Of a stretch of 47,268 bases of DNA, positions 7,671 through 15,405 are shown piece by piece; the first letter of the stretch is position 1, and every line of letters starts with the position of its first letter. A program made the position numbers and the translations under genes. The notes under the pieces are model-generated. The model saw nothing but the letters and a program-made list of their open reading frames with translations, made no database searches and had not been told where the DNA came from. This DNA is from Rhodanobacteraceae bacterium (lineage in GTDB: Bacteria; Acidobacteriota; Terriglobia; Terriglobales; Acidobacteriaceae), in assembly GCA_903970285.1 (NCBI GenBank), contig CAJCHN010000026.1:1-47268 (forward strand), read 5' to 3'.

Positions 7671-8330
7671 GTGGCTGCCAAACCGTCTAATCCGAGACGT
7701 ACTGAGCCGCGCTGGCCGGCGCTGCTGGCCCTTGCGGCCGTGGCCGGGCTGCGCCTGGCGCTGCCCGAGCCGCTCTCTGTCGGCCCGGACTGGTTGCTGG
7801 CCGCGGTGCTCGGGGTGCTGCTGGTGCCTACCGTCATCGCGTGGAGACGGGGCAGCCACAATGTCAACCGTGCGCTCGGCTATGTACTCAACTCCATCAT
7901 CACGCTCGACATGGCGTGGTCGCTGGGGCTGCTGATCGCGCTCCTGCCCTCGCACCGGCAGTCGCCGGGCGACCTGCTGCGTTCGGCAGCGGCCCTGTGG
8001 GTGACCAACATCCTGGTCTTCGCCTGCTGGTATTGGCGGCTGGATGGCGGCGGACCCAGCCAGCGGGAGCTGCGCGGCGCCCATCAGGATGGGGCGTTCC
8101 TGTTCCCGCAGATGACGTTGTCGCCCGAGGCCCGCGTGCAGATGGGGGAGGAGCACTGGAGTCCCAACTTCGTCGACTACCTCTTTCTGGCGTTTAACAC
8201 CAGCACCGCCTTCTCGCCCACCGACAGCCCGGTGCTCTCGCGCTGGGCCAAGGTGATGATGATGGTGCAGGCGCTCATCTCGTTTGCCACGGTCGCGCTT
8301 CTGGCCGCCCGCGCGGTCAACATTTTGTAG
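7671..8330 (+). CDS. Six-helix membrane protein, DUF1345-like
   Basis: Integral membrane protein of 219 residues with about six hydrophobic segments (near 16-34, 41-58, 77-92, 102-122, 166-182, 195-219). The last two, around FLAFNTSTAFSPTDSPVLSR and MMMVQALISFATVALLAARA, resemble the end of DUF1345 and two-helix ion-channel-like proteins (YYAF, then T, then DT, then a helix pair). No substrate is known. The start is a GTG at 7671 with a weak ribosome-binding site, divergent from eutB. Family assignment is moderate. Confidence 0.75.
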   Translation: MAAKPSNPRRTEPRWPALLALAAVAGLRLALPEPLSVGPDWLLAAVLGVLLVPTVIAWRRGSHNVNRALGYVLNSIITLDMAWSLGLLIALLPSHRQSPGDLLRSAAALWVTNILVFACWYWRLDGGGPSQRELRGAHQDGAFLFPQMTLSPEARVQMGEEHWSPNFVDYLFLAFNTSTAFSPTDSPVLSRWAKVMMMVQALISFATVALLAARAVNIL

Positions 8331-8471
8331 GTTTCGAAGCAATCCACCACCCACCCCGTCACTTCTTACCTATGTTCTTCAAAGCAGGCGGCTTAGCTTC
8401 GGAACCGCAAGATCCTCGCGAGCCTCATGAGCTGCACCATTCCTGGGGCACCCACTTTATCCCGCGTGCTG

Positions 8472-9557
8472 CTACTCGTCTTTCGGATGGTGTTCCAGAC
8501 GGCGCTCGCGCGGCGACTCCGGCCGCAGCACGTCGCGGTTTTCGGGTGCCGTCGGATGCACGCCGAAGTCCCACACGCTCAGGTTGATCTGGTTGTCCCC
8601 GAGAATCTCCACCAGACAGTATTCGCCGAAGAGCAGCGGCTCAGCCGGGACCAGCTTCGCCCAGTGCCCGCCCGGGAGCAGCGTCTGGATGGTGTTCACC
8701 GCGTCGTCCTGCCGCCGCGTCCCCTCCCGCGAGCCGTCCCGCGTGCCGTCGTTCGAGGTGCTGAAGCTCGCCACCACCCGCGCATCCTGGCGCACGTCCA
8801 CCCGGACAATAGCGTAGCGGCTGGGCGCGCCCGGCTTCGGCACCTTCTCGGACGCGCTCGCGCCGTGAGTGTCGACCGTCAGCGCCTCGCCGCTGGGCAA
8901 CGCGTCGTCATCCAGGCGCACGTAGAACTCCGGCTGGCTGACGTGCATCTGCACCGCCGCCTTTTCACCTTTCAGCACCAGCACCTGGTGCGATGCCGCG
9001 CGCGGATTCATCACGCCGCGCAGGATGCTGTGGCCGGTCTGCTTGTTCAGGTCTCCGGCGGACTGCATCAGCGGCACCAGCTCCGGCGTGCCCTGCCAGG
9101 TGTCCATTCCGAGGACGCTGTCCTCCGCGACCAGGTGCAAATCAGGCGCTACCTCGGGCGTCAGTTCGGCGCGCTCGCGCTCTTCGCGGGCCAGTTCCGG
9201 ATCGAGGATGGGGGCCGGGCGCTGAGAGCCGTCTGTGCTCTCCTGCCCCAGCTCCGCAAGATGGCGCTGCTCCCACTTCCTGGTCGCGTCGAGGTCCACC
9301 AGGTTGAGCGGAACCTCTTCCACCTCGCCGCCGCGTTCCGCGCTGACGAACTGCACGCGGTCGCCCAGCACCTTGTAGCTCATCACGATCTGGTAGCTGC
9401 CGTCCTTCAGGATCAGCCGCGTCCGGCGCGCCGTCTGCACCTGGGCCGAGGCAGACGCATCGTTGCGCGTCGCCAGCTGGGCGGGCGCGGACCCCAGCAG
9501 CACCGCGACACTCAGCACACCCGAACCCACCCATCCTGCCGCACTCCAGCGTCGCAT
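8472..9557 (-). CDS. Secreted protein of unknown function, Acidobacteria-type
   Basis: Exported protein of 361 residues. The start at 9557 (MRRWSAAGWVGSG) has GAGGG 6 bases upstream and opens a signal peptide ending near SAPAQLA; the frame is open further upstream, but those residues are arginine-rich and unlikely. The first mature domain contains LILKDGSYQIVMSYKVLGDR followed by VQFVSAERGGEVEEVPLNLV and DLDAT, a pattern I associate with secreted proteins of Terriglobia, often beside peptidyl-prolyl isomerases or TonB receptors. A predicted beta-rich C-terminal half follows (DTHGASASEKVPKPG, YAIVRVDVRQDARVVASFS). No catalytic motif is visible. It lies 70 bases downstream of a small secreted protein on the same strand, probably one operon. 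Confidence 0.75.
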   Translation of the reverse strand: MRRWSAAGWVGSGVLSVAVLLGSAPAQLATRNDASASAQVQTARRTRLILKDGSYQIVMSYKVLGDRVQFVSAERGGEVEEVPLNLVDLDATRKWEQRHLAELGQESTDGSQRPAPILDPELAREERERAELTPEVAPDLHLVAEDSVLGMDTWQGTPELVPLMQSAGDLNKQTGHSILRGVMNPRAASHQVLVLKGEKAAVQMHVSQPEFYVRLDDDALPSGEALTVDTHGASASEKVPKPGAPSRYAIVRVDVRQDARVVASFSTSNDGTRDGSREGTRRQDDAVNTIQTLLPGGHWAKLVPAEPLLFGEYCLVEILGDNQINLSVWDFGVHPTAPENRDVLRPESPRERRLEHHPKDE

Positions 9558-9627
9558 GCCTGCCCTCGAAGAGGATTCTAAGCGACGAAGCGGCCCAGCA
9601 CGAGGCGCGCGGGTACGGACGCAAAGC

Positions 9628-9825
9628 CTAGCCAAGCTGATTGGATGGCATCTTCACGGCGCGACTCGCCGCCTTGCGCTGCTGCTTGATCCTGAGCGCC
9701 TTGCGCTCGTTCTGTTGCTGCTTCATCTGCCGCTGCGGGTTCAACGTGTCGGGTGTCTGGGCGGCGCAGGAGCCGGCGAGCGCGAGGCCAAGCGTAAACA
9801 GGCGGGCGGAACGGTAAAGTGGCAT
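9628..9825 (-). CDS. Small secreted basic protein
   Basis: Sixty-five residues with an N-terminal hydrophobic signal (MPLYRSARLFTLGLALAGSC). After AAQ follows a strongly basic Gln/Lys/Arg-rich tail (QMKQQQNERKALRIKQQRKA). The single Cys in AGSC is near a lipobox, but the -3 residue is Ala, so lipidation is uncertain. AGAGGG seven bases before the ATG supports translation. It is divergent from the ECF sigma gene and precedes the larger secreted protein. The role is unknown. Confidence 0.65.
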   Translation of the reverse strand: MPLYRSARLFTLGLALAGSCAAQTPDTLNPQRQMKQQQNERKALRIKQQRKAASRAVKMPSNQLG

Positions 9826-9970
9826 CAGGATCCCTCTTACTCGGTTGGACGAAGCACCGACCCGTATCGGTGGTCCACTCCCGGCCGTGGAAAACTCTGA
9901 AACTTTCCGAGCGGATCGTCAACCCGCCCGTCTGTCCGTATAGAAGCCAGCCGCAGAAGTCGAAGAAGCC

Positions 9971-10594
9971 ATGACCAGCACCGGGGAACTGACGTTGATC
10001 CTGACCAGCGAGCGCAGCCGAACCTCATCCGCGCAGAACGTCCAGGCCGCGGAGGCTGATGCGCCGATCGATCTTGCCGCTCTCGTAACCAGCTACGGGC
10101 CCTTGCTGTTTCGCGTCGCGCATTCCATTCTGCGCAGCCGCACGGACTCCGAAGACGTGGTTCAGGATACCTTCGTTCGCGTGCTCGAGCACCGGCGAGC
10201 GCTGCCCGCCGTCCGCGACCTGCGCGTCTGGCTGGTGCGCATCGCGTGGAACCTGGCGCTCGATCGCCGCCGCCGCATCCGTCCGCAGCAGATCGACGAT
10301 GCCTTCGCCGGCCAGTTGGCCGCGCACAGCGTTCCGGCCGACCAGGCGCTCAGCGAAGCGCGCCAGGTGGCGAATCTGCTCGCCGCGATCGAGCGTCTGC
10401 CGAAGCTGGAACGCCAGGTGCTGTTGCTCTCTGCCGTTGAAGAACTCTCGACCGCCGAGGTCGCCGGCGTCATCGGCAAGTCCGAGTCGGCGGCGCGTTC
10501 GCTGCTCTTTCGCGCCCGTACCAGGTTGAAAGAACGCACCGGGATTGACGAACGCGATCGGCTGGAACACGGCAGCAGGGGAGGACGCGCATGA
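9971..10594 (+). CDS. ECF-type RNA polymerase sigma factor
   Basis: Alternative sigma factor of 207 residues. Region 2 (about 40-100) includes RVAHSILRSRTDSEDVVQDT and VRVLEHRR then WLVRIAWNLALDRRRR. Region 4 (about 135-190) includes IERLPKLERQVLLLSAVEEL and a helix-turn-helix with SESAARSLLFRARTRLKE. An N-terminal extension of about 35 residues is uncharacterised. Its stop overlaps the next gene (ATGA), which encodes a single-pass membrane protein, the usual place for an anti-sigma factor. The signal sensed is unknown. It may control its own operon and the divergent small secreted protein, but I found no convincing target promoter. Confidence 0.9.
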   Translation: MTSTGELTLILTSERSRTSSAQNVQAAEADAPIDLAALVTSYGPLLFRVAHSILRSRTDSEDVVQDTFVRVLEHRRALPAVRDLRVWLVRIAWNLALDRRRRIRPQQIDDAFAGQLAAHSVPADQALSEARQVANLLAAIERLPKLERQVLLLSAVEELSTAEVAGVIGKSESAARSLLFRARTRLKERTGIDERDRLEHGSRGGRA

Positions 10595-11256
10595 CCCATC
10601 ACACCCATGACCCCGAGCAAGATGACCGGCTCGATCGCCTCCTGCTGCAGCTTGGCTCGACGCGGGCTGACCCGGGCTTCGAGGAACGCATCCTGCGCCG
10701 GGTGCAGGCGCGCGCAGGGCAGGCGGCACAGGCTAAGTCCCTCAGACGGCCGTGGCTGCTGGGCTGCGCGAGCGGCCTTGCCCTCGCCGGCATCGCCCTC
10801 GCGGTGGCCCTGCTTCACACCCGGCCCCAGGGTCCGGGTCGTCAGGCTCCCGTCGCTGCGGCGCGGCAGCCGCCTGGCTCCATGCTTCCGGCAGTCGCGT
10901 CCAGCCGCCAGGGTGACTTCGGCTCCCGCCACACCGGGTCCGAACAGCACCTGGGCCGTGGGCCAGTACCTCGGCAGGAGCGCGGGGAATCTGCCGCCTT
11001 ACAAGCCCCGTCCTCCGCCGAGCAGGCGGTCAGCTTCCCCGCACCTCCGCTGCCGCTCACCACCGAGGAGAAGCTGCTGCTGCGCCTTGCCCACCACGGC
11101 GACCCTGCCGAGACGGCCATGTTGAATCCCGCGAACCGCGAGGCGGAGGAGAAAGCTGAGACCGCGCAGTTCGAGCAGTTCTTCCCTCCGCCGGCTCCGC
11201 CGCCGAACGAAGTCGCCAACGCCGAAGCGGCACCGGCCACACCGGCGCCTCGTTGA
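10591..11256 (+). CDS. Single-pass membrane protein, probable anti-sigma or sigma-partner protein
   Basis: Protein of 221 residues coupled to the ECF sigma gene by a four-base overlap. A soluble N-terminus (about 1-50, acidic then EERILRRVQARAG) is followed by one transmembrane helix (about 54-77, WLLGCASGLALAGIALAVAL). A periplasmic Pro/Ala/Arg-rich linker then leads to a compact motif, FPAPPLPLTTEEKLLLRLAH then HGDPAETAMLNP, and a Pro-rich end. No zinc-binding HxxxCxxC anti-sigma motif is present. Position and topology suggest it holds the sigma factor at the membrane; that function is inferred. Confidence 0.7.
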   Translation: MTHHTHDPEQDDRLDRLLLQLGSTRADPGFEERILRRVQARAGQAAQAKSLRRPWLLGCASGLALAGIALAVALLHTRPQGPGRQAPVAAARQPPGSMLPAVASSRQGDFGSRHTGSEQHLGRGPVPRQERGESAALQAPSSAEQAVSFPAPPLPLTTEEKLLLRLAHHGDPAETAMLNPANREAEEKAETAQFEQFFPPPAPPPNEVANAEAAPATPAPR

Positions 11257-11327
11257 AGCGACATCCCGCTGAACCCGCTTTCGCCACGCCAGAAAGCTCG
11301 CTAACCAGAACCGCAAGGAGACCCGCT

Positions 11328-12092
11328 TTGGAACTCGCCCGGAACTTCGCCTGCACGCTCGCCCTCTCGCTCACCGTTGCCGCTGCCTGCGCCGTCGCGC
11401 AGAGCACCCCACCCGCCGAGAAGCCCGGCACACCGGCTGCGGCGCCCGATGCCCATCCCATCCGCACCTTCTACCTGGTCAATGCGACGCGGCCCAACGA
11501 AGGCAATGAAATTCTGACCACAGTGCGTAACATGCAGCTCGAACCGGAGATGAGGATTTACCTGACGCCCACCCAGAACGCGATTTCGGTGCGCGGCACG
11601 CCGGAGCAAGTCGCGTTGTTCGAACAACTCATCCAGCAACTGGATCGGCCGCACCGCACCTTTCGCCTCACCTACACCATCACGGAACTGGACGCGGGTA
11701 AACGCATCGGCGTGCAGCACTTCTCCATGGTCGTTCCCTCCGGCCAGAGAACCACGTTGAAAGAGGGAAGCAAGGTTCCAGTGATTACCGGCAGCTTCGA
11801 CGAAGGCAAGAATGCAACCCAGAACCAGCTGACCTACCTCGACGTGGGTCTGAACTTCGACGCCACGCTGGACGATTTTCCCAGCGGCGTCCGCATGAAG
11901 TCGAAGGTGGAGCGGTCGGATATCGCGGAACAAAAGTCAAGCGTGGGCGCGGGCGATCCCATCGTGCGCCAGTCGGTGCTCGAAGGCACCTCGATGCTCA
12001 CCGTGGGCAAGCCGCTGGTGCTCGGTTCGCTCGATATCCCGGACAGCACGCGGCGCCTCGAGATCGAAGCGGAGGTCGAGCCTCTGCCGTAG
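11328..12092 (+). CDS. Exported secretin-like domain protein
   Basis: Protein of 254 residues, third gene of the sigma operon. I place the start at the TTG at 11328 because AAGGAG lies 7 bases before it; the frame is also open to a TTG at 11253 overlapping the previous gene. A signal peptide (to about AVAQ) precedes a secretin N1-type fold: FYLVNATRPNEGNEILTTVR, then YLTPTQNAISVRGTPEQVAL and LIQQLDRP. A beta-rich region like part of the secretin C-domain follows (QLTYLDVGLNFDATL). At this length it cannot form a full secretin pore, so it may be a periplasmic partner or sensor. Confidence 0.75.
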   Translation: MELARNFACTLALSLTVAAACAVAQSTPPAEKPGTPAAAPDAHPIRTFYLVNATRPNEGNEILTTVRNMQLEPEMRIYLTPTQNAISVRGTPEQVALFEQLIQQLDRPHRTFRLTYTITELDAGKRIGVQHFSMVVPSGQRTTLKEGSKVPVITGSFDEGKNATQNQLTYLDVGLNFDATLDDFPSGVRMKSKVERSDIAEQKSSVGAGDPIVRQSVLEGTSMLTVGKPLVLGSLDIPDSTRRLEIEAEVEPLP

Positions 12093-12140
12093 GCTTCGCG
12101 AGAAGAGCGAAAGCAGCACGCCAGGACGCCAGGGCACAGC

Positions 12141-12168
12141 CGCCTGACGCCGCCCGCCTGACGCCGCC
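12141..12168. repeat. Two tandem 14-base repeats
   Basis: CGCCTGACGCCGCC occurs twice in direct succession (12141-12154 and 12155-12168) in the 180-base spacer before the EamA transporter gene. No hairpin with a T-run is seen here. It is probably a slippage duplication. Confidence 0.8.
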
Positions 12169-12272
12169 CAGGTAAAACCGGGCCGATTGCGCGTAAAGCT
12201 TGCGACTTCACTCCTTCCTTGCTGCACGGCACCGGCCGGCTCCCCGCTCCGCGATACCATCAACGTATCCCC

Positions 12273-13259
12273 GTGCGAGCCTCCACCAAGCCGTCGTCTG
12301 CTTTGTCTCCGCGCGTGCTGATCGCCTTCGCCTGCGTGTACGTCTTCTGGGGGTCCACGTACCTGGCGATTCGCTTCGGCGTGCAGGTGGTCTCGCCGTT
12401 CGTGCTGGGATCGGTGCGCTTCCTCATCGCCGGCCCGCTGATGCTGGCGCTCTGCGCCGCGCGCGGGCTGACGCTGCGCCAGACGCGCCGCGATCTGGCG
12501 CTGCTGGCCGTGATGGGCATCCTTATGCTCGGCATCGGCAACCAGGGGCTGGTGTGGTGCGAGCAGTTTCTGCCATCGGGACTGGCGGCGCTTCTGCTGG
12601 CCGTCATCCCGCTGTACGTCGCGCTGGTGGAGGTGCTGTTGCCGGGCGGCGAGGGTCTGCGTGCGAGAGGCTGGATGGGCCTCGCAATCGGCTTTCTCGG
12701 GCTGGTCGCGCTGCTTGCGCCCGGGCTGCGCGGGGGCCTGCATGCCGGCCTCCACGCTCCGGGCGGACAACTCGTCGCGTGCCTGGTCGCGCTGGCCTGC
12801 GCCTTCGCCTGGACCTGCGGCTCGGTGCTCTCGCGGCGGGCCCGGCTCGGCGCCAGCCCGTTCGTCGCCGCCGCCTGGCAGATGCTGTTTGCCGGCATCT
12901 TCAACTTCGCTCTGCTGCTGCTGCTCGAAGGCACGCGCGGCCTGCACGCGGCGCGGTTCTCCATGCAGGCGTTCTGGTCGATCGCGTGGCTCATCACCTT
13001 CGGCTCGCTGGTGGGATATTCGGCCTACATCTACCTGCTCGAGAACGTGCCGGTGGCGAAGGTCTCCACCTACGCGTATGTCAACCCCATCGTCGCCGTG
13101 CTGCTGGGCGCGTGGTTCCTGCACGAGCGGCTGGCGCCGGTCGAGTACATCGGCATGGCGGCAGTCCTGGTCGCCGTCTACCTGGTCACCAGCTCCCGCC
13201 TGCAGAGCGGCACGCCGGTCGCGGAGCTCGAACTGGTCGAAGTGGAAGCGCAGGGCTGA
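12273..13259 (+). CDS. EamA-family (DMT) transporter, YedA-like
   Basis: Inner-membrane exporter of the drug/metabolite superfamily, 328 residues with about ten helices in two EamA repeats. The opening YVFWGSTYLAIRFGVQ and VRFLIAG match YedA-type proteins, as does the second-repeat end SAYIYLLENVPVAKVSTYAY then VNPIVAVLLGAWFLHERL. Family members export amino acids and other metabolites; the substrate cannot be predicted. I prefer the GTG at 12273 (VRASTKPSS); a TTG at 12219 would add 18 unconserved residues. It stands alone. Confidence 0.9.
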   Translation: MRASTKPSSALSPRVLIAFACVYVFWGSTYLAIRFGVQVVSPFVLGSVRFLIAGPLMLALCAARGLTLRQTRRDLALLAVMGILMLGIGNQGLVWCEQFLPSGLAALLLAVIPLYVALVEVLLPGGEGLRARGWMGLAIGFLGLVALLAPGLRGGLHAGLHAPGGQLVACLVALACAFAWTCGSVLSRRARLGASPFVAAAWQMLFAGIFNFALLLLLEGTRGLHAARFSMQAFWSIAWLITFGSLVGYSAYIYLLENVPVAKVSTYAYVNPIVAVLLGAWFLHERLAPVEYIGMAAVLVAVYLVTSSRLQSGTPVAELELVEVEAQG

Positions 13260-13638
13260 CGTAAGAGCACAAACGAACGCTATCGATGCCGAGAGACTCC
13301 CGAGGGGCCAGGGAGTAGTACCTGGGAACCCTCGCGCAACCATCCGTAACCTACGGCATTCTTTCCGCTTGCGTCCGGGGCCAGAAGCTCGTTGCATTGC
13401 CATGGCCGAAGGCCCGCGAGATCACAGCCTGGGAAGCAGCGGCGGGAATGGTCTGGTGACAGGATTTGCACGCTGGAAAGCCCGGCTACACGCTGGAAAG
13501 CCCTGCTAAAGGAGGCTCGAACTTCAGACTCAGCACCCTGGGGTTCTTCCGTATCGCCCATCCTCCCGGACCTGCTCAGCTCCGGCGCTCCGCTTCGCCA
13601 ACACAACCTCGTCCAGCAGACTCGCTTCTAAAAACGCA
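13260..13638. other. 379-base intergenic region
   Basis: No convincing gene lies between the EamA transporter and the papain-like protein. Visible structure is limited to a weak hairpin (ACTCCC and GGGAGT arms near 13298-13318, no T-run) and the tandem repeat at 13469-13508. The start at 13639 has no obvious ribosome-binding site. I see no consensus promoter. Confidence 0.5.
13469..13508. repeat. Two tandem 20-base repeats
   Basis: CACGCTGGAAAGCCCGGCTA (13469-13488) is followed directly by a copy differing at one position (CCTG in place of CCGG). It lies about 130 bases before the papain-like gene. It could be a slippage duplication or paired binding sites. Confidence 0.85.
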
Positions 13639-14613
13639 ATGCCGGGGCCGTGCAACAAGCAGTTGAGGCTTTGGAGCCGCTTCACGGCGTCGGCTCTGCT
13701 CCTGCTGGGCTGTGCCTTGGCACATGCCTCCGTCGCCGTCCTGGTGGGGGAGCCGTTTGGCAACTTCGGCACCATGATGCCGGTCGGCCATACCGCCATC
13801 TACCTGGATCACGTCTGCGCCGACGGCCCGCTGAAGCTGCGCATGTGCGAGCCCGGCGAACCCGAGGGCGTCGTCATCGCGCGCTACCACCAACTGGGTC
13901 AGCTCGATTGGTTGGCCTCGCCGGTGATGGAGTTTCTCTACGCAACCGACCGCCCGGAGAACGTGCTGCAGTATGCCACGCTAGAAAACTCCTGGGATCT
14001 GCGCGAGATCTACCGCAAACGCTACCTGGAAGCGATCGTGCCCGACGGAACCGAGTACGACAAGGCGACGCAGGAGTGGTGGGAGTCCGCCGGAACCGCC
14101 TACACCCGGCGCATCTGGGGCTACCAGCTGGACACCACGGCGGAGCAGGACGAGAACTTCATCCGGCGCATCAACGATCGCCCCAACCACCACGCCTACC
14201 GGCTCAACAAGGCCAACTGCGCCGACTTCGCCGCCGACCTGCTGAATATGTACTATCCCGGCAGCGTGCACCGCGACAAGGTGGCCGACTACGGCTGGAT
14301 GACTCCCAAAACCGTGGCTCGCTGCGTGGAGGCCTACGGCAAGGCGCATCCGGAGCTCGATCTGCGCGTCTTCGAAGTTCCGCAGGTTCCGGGCTCCCTT
14401 CGGCGCAGCCGGCCGGTGCGCGGGGCGGCCGAAGCCGGCCTCAAGACCAAGCGCTACCTGTTCACGCTGCTGCTGATCCAGCCGGAGGTGCCGCTGGTCA
14501 GCGAGATTCTGTACCTGGATCGCGGCCGCTGGCAGATCGGCCGCAATGCGGAAGTGCTGCGGCCGTCCGACTTCGACTCTGAAAGCAGCAGCGGGGTGCT
14601 CGCCACGAAGTAG
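13639..14613 (+). CDS. Secreted protein with a permuted papain-like (NlpC/P60-type) fold
   Basis: Exported protein of 324 residues. The signal peptide (about 1-31, FTASALLLLGCALAHASVA) is followed by VGEPFGNFGTMMPVGHTAIY, and much later by HHAYRLNKANCADFAADLLN. A GHxxxYL motif first and an NCxxFxxxLL motif second is the order of circularly permuted papain-like enzymes (LRAT or YiiX type) and of DUF4105-like proteins. The His in GHTAIYL and the Cys in NCADF would be catalytic. I infer a periplasmic amidase, peptidase or lipid acyl hydrolase; the substrate is unknown. The C-terminal 100 residues match nothing I know. Confidence 0.7.
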   Translation: MPGPCNKQLRLWSRFTASALLLLGCALAHASVAVLVGEPFGNFGTMMPVGHTAIYLDHVCADGPLKLRMCEPGEPEGVVIARYHQLGQLDWLASPVMEFLYATDRPENVLQYATLENSWDLREIYRKRYLEAIVPDGTEYDKATQEWWESAGTAYTRRIWGYQLDTTAEQDENFIRRINDRPNHHAYRLNKANCADFAADLLNMYYPGSVHRDKVADYGWMTPKTVARCVEAYGKAHPELDLRVFEVPQVPGSLRRSRPVRGAAEAGLKTKRYLFTLLLIQPEVPLVSEILYLDRGRWQIGRNAEVLRPSDFDSESSSGVLATK

Positions 14614-14641
14614 AGTCAACCTGCGAACGCGCCGGGAGCGT

Positions 14642-14707
14642 TGCACAACTCCTGCAGCACCCGGGAGTCGAGGTCAGACTGTAACCTGCGTGTTTTGAAT
14701 ACTTTGC
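14642..14707. repeat. Dispersed 66-base element, copy A
   Basis: Three blocks are shared without gaps with 41211-41276: TGCACAACTCCTG, 17 bases, GGTCAGAC(T/C)GTAA, 11 bases, TGAATACTTTGC. I count 46 of 66 identical positions, 37 of 38 within the blocks. Both copies lie between convergent genes, here the papain-like protein and the zinc-ribbon protein. I see no coding potential. It could be a mobile or structural intergenic repeat, or a conserved RNA on either strand. Confidence 0.75.
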
Positions 14708-14736
14708 TATCTTTTGTGCCGGGCAGGGCGTCAAGT

Positions 14737-15009
14737 CTACAAAAACGCGACAGACTGGATTCCCGCCACGTCGAAGCGCTTGCGGCAGCGGATGTTCTTG
14801 CAGCCCACCAGGTCGTCGCGCCGCACCATGTAGCTCTGCGCCTTGGCGAAGCGGGCGCGGTCGCGTTCGTCGGCACCGCGCCCAATCTGGGCCTTCTTGC
14901 GCCGCACCAGCCAGCTCAGCTCATACTCGTTCTGCTGCCCGCAGTGCGGACACGTCATCAGGTGAGTGCGGGATTCAGGCCGCTCGTCGAAAAAGTCGCG
15001 TTCTTCCAT
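14737..15009 (-). CDS. Small zinc-ribbon protein
   Basis: Ninety residues. Two Cys pairs, CPHCG (near 20-24) and CKNIRC (near 70-75), are separated by a basic, Arg-rich linker containing RRKKAQIGRG, and form a likely four-cysteine zinc ribbon. GGAGG nine bases before the ATG is a strong ribosome-binding site. It is divergent from a small basic protein gene (15154). Zinc ribbons of this size often bind nucleic acid or proteins; no specific role can be given. Confidence 0.75.
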   Translation of the reverse strand: MEERDFFDERPESRTHLMTCPHCGQQNEYELSWLVRRKKAQIGRGADERDRARFAKAQSYMVRRDDLVGCKNIRCRKRFDVAGIQSVAFL

Positions 15010-15108
15010 TGCTGTGGCCTCCTCTGCACCGGGCCGGACACAAGGCGACGCTGGGTTTGCGCGCCGGGTCGAGCGTGGCGCCGGGGCACGCCTGCCGCCC
15101 CGCTATGG

Positions 15109-15121
15109 AGTATTGCATACT
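15109..15121. promoter_or_regulatory. Short palindrome in a divergent promoter region
   Basis: AGTAT, TGC, ATACT forms a perfect 5-3-5 inverted repeat in the 144-base spacer between the divergent zinc-ribbon and small basic protein genes. The position suits an operator or a -10 region serving either side. The motif is short and could be chance. Confidence 0.3.
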
Positions 15122-15153
15122 GGGTGGGGTTCACAGAAGGGGCGAGGGCAGGC

Positions 15154-15336
15154 ATGAAGAAGGCACAAAAAGGCGTGTTCTCGGTCGTCAAAGCGGTGAA
15201 GGCGAACGCCCGCGCACGCGTCGGCACGCCTCCCCCAGGCAGGGCTCTGCCCGACCCCGGCGCGAAGCAGACCCGCCAGCCAAAGCACAAGCAGACCTTC
15301 GCCGAGCTGCTGGAAAAGGGTGGCGCAAAAGACTGA
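15154..15336 (+). CDS. Small basic protein of 60 residues
   Basis: MKKAQKGVFSVVKAVKANAR opens a 60-residue, Lys/Arg- and Pro-rich protein that ends in FAELLEKGGAKD. The ATG at 15154 is preceded by GAGGGCAGG, a good ribosome-binding site; the frame is open far upstream, but that part lacks coding character. The helical basic N-terminus, Pro-rich middle and amphipathic tail suggest a nucleic-acid or ribosome contact protein, but nothing proves it. It precedes the chemoreceptor-like gene by 69 bases. Confidence 0.6.
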   Translation: MKKAQKGVFSVVKAVKANARARVGTPPPGRALPDPGAKQTRQPKHKQTFAELLEKGGAKD

Positions 15337-15405
15337 CATGCATCGTCGTCTTTCCTGCTCGTTGAATCGGCGTTCGCAGCCGATGGATGAGAGGGAGACG
15401 ACACG

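Noticed and set aside
9888..9960. ECF-type autoregulatory promoter (TGAAAC followed by CGTC) upstream of the sigma gene
   Set aside because: Only 13 bases separate the two elements; ECF promoters need about 16-17, and no second copy of the pattern was found before the divergent gene.
11937..13403. 488-codon frame opposite the EamA transporter
   Set aside because: Gln/His/Arg-rich antisense translation; the forward strand encodes a clear ten-helix transporter.
14641..15336. 231-codon forward frame ending at 15336
   Set aside because: It runs antisense through the zinc-ribbon gene and the 66-base element; only the last 60 codons, from the ATG at 15154 with a good ribosome-binding site, are credible.
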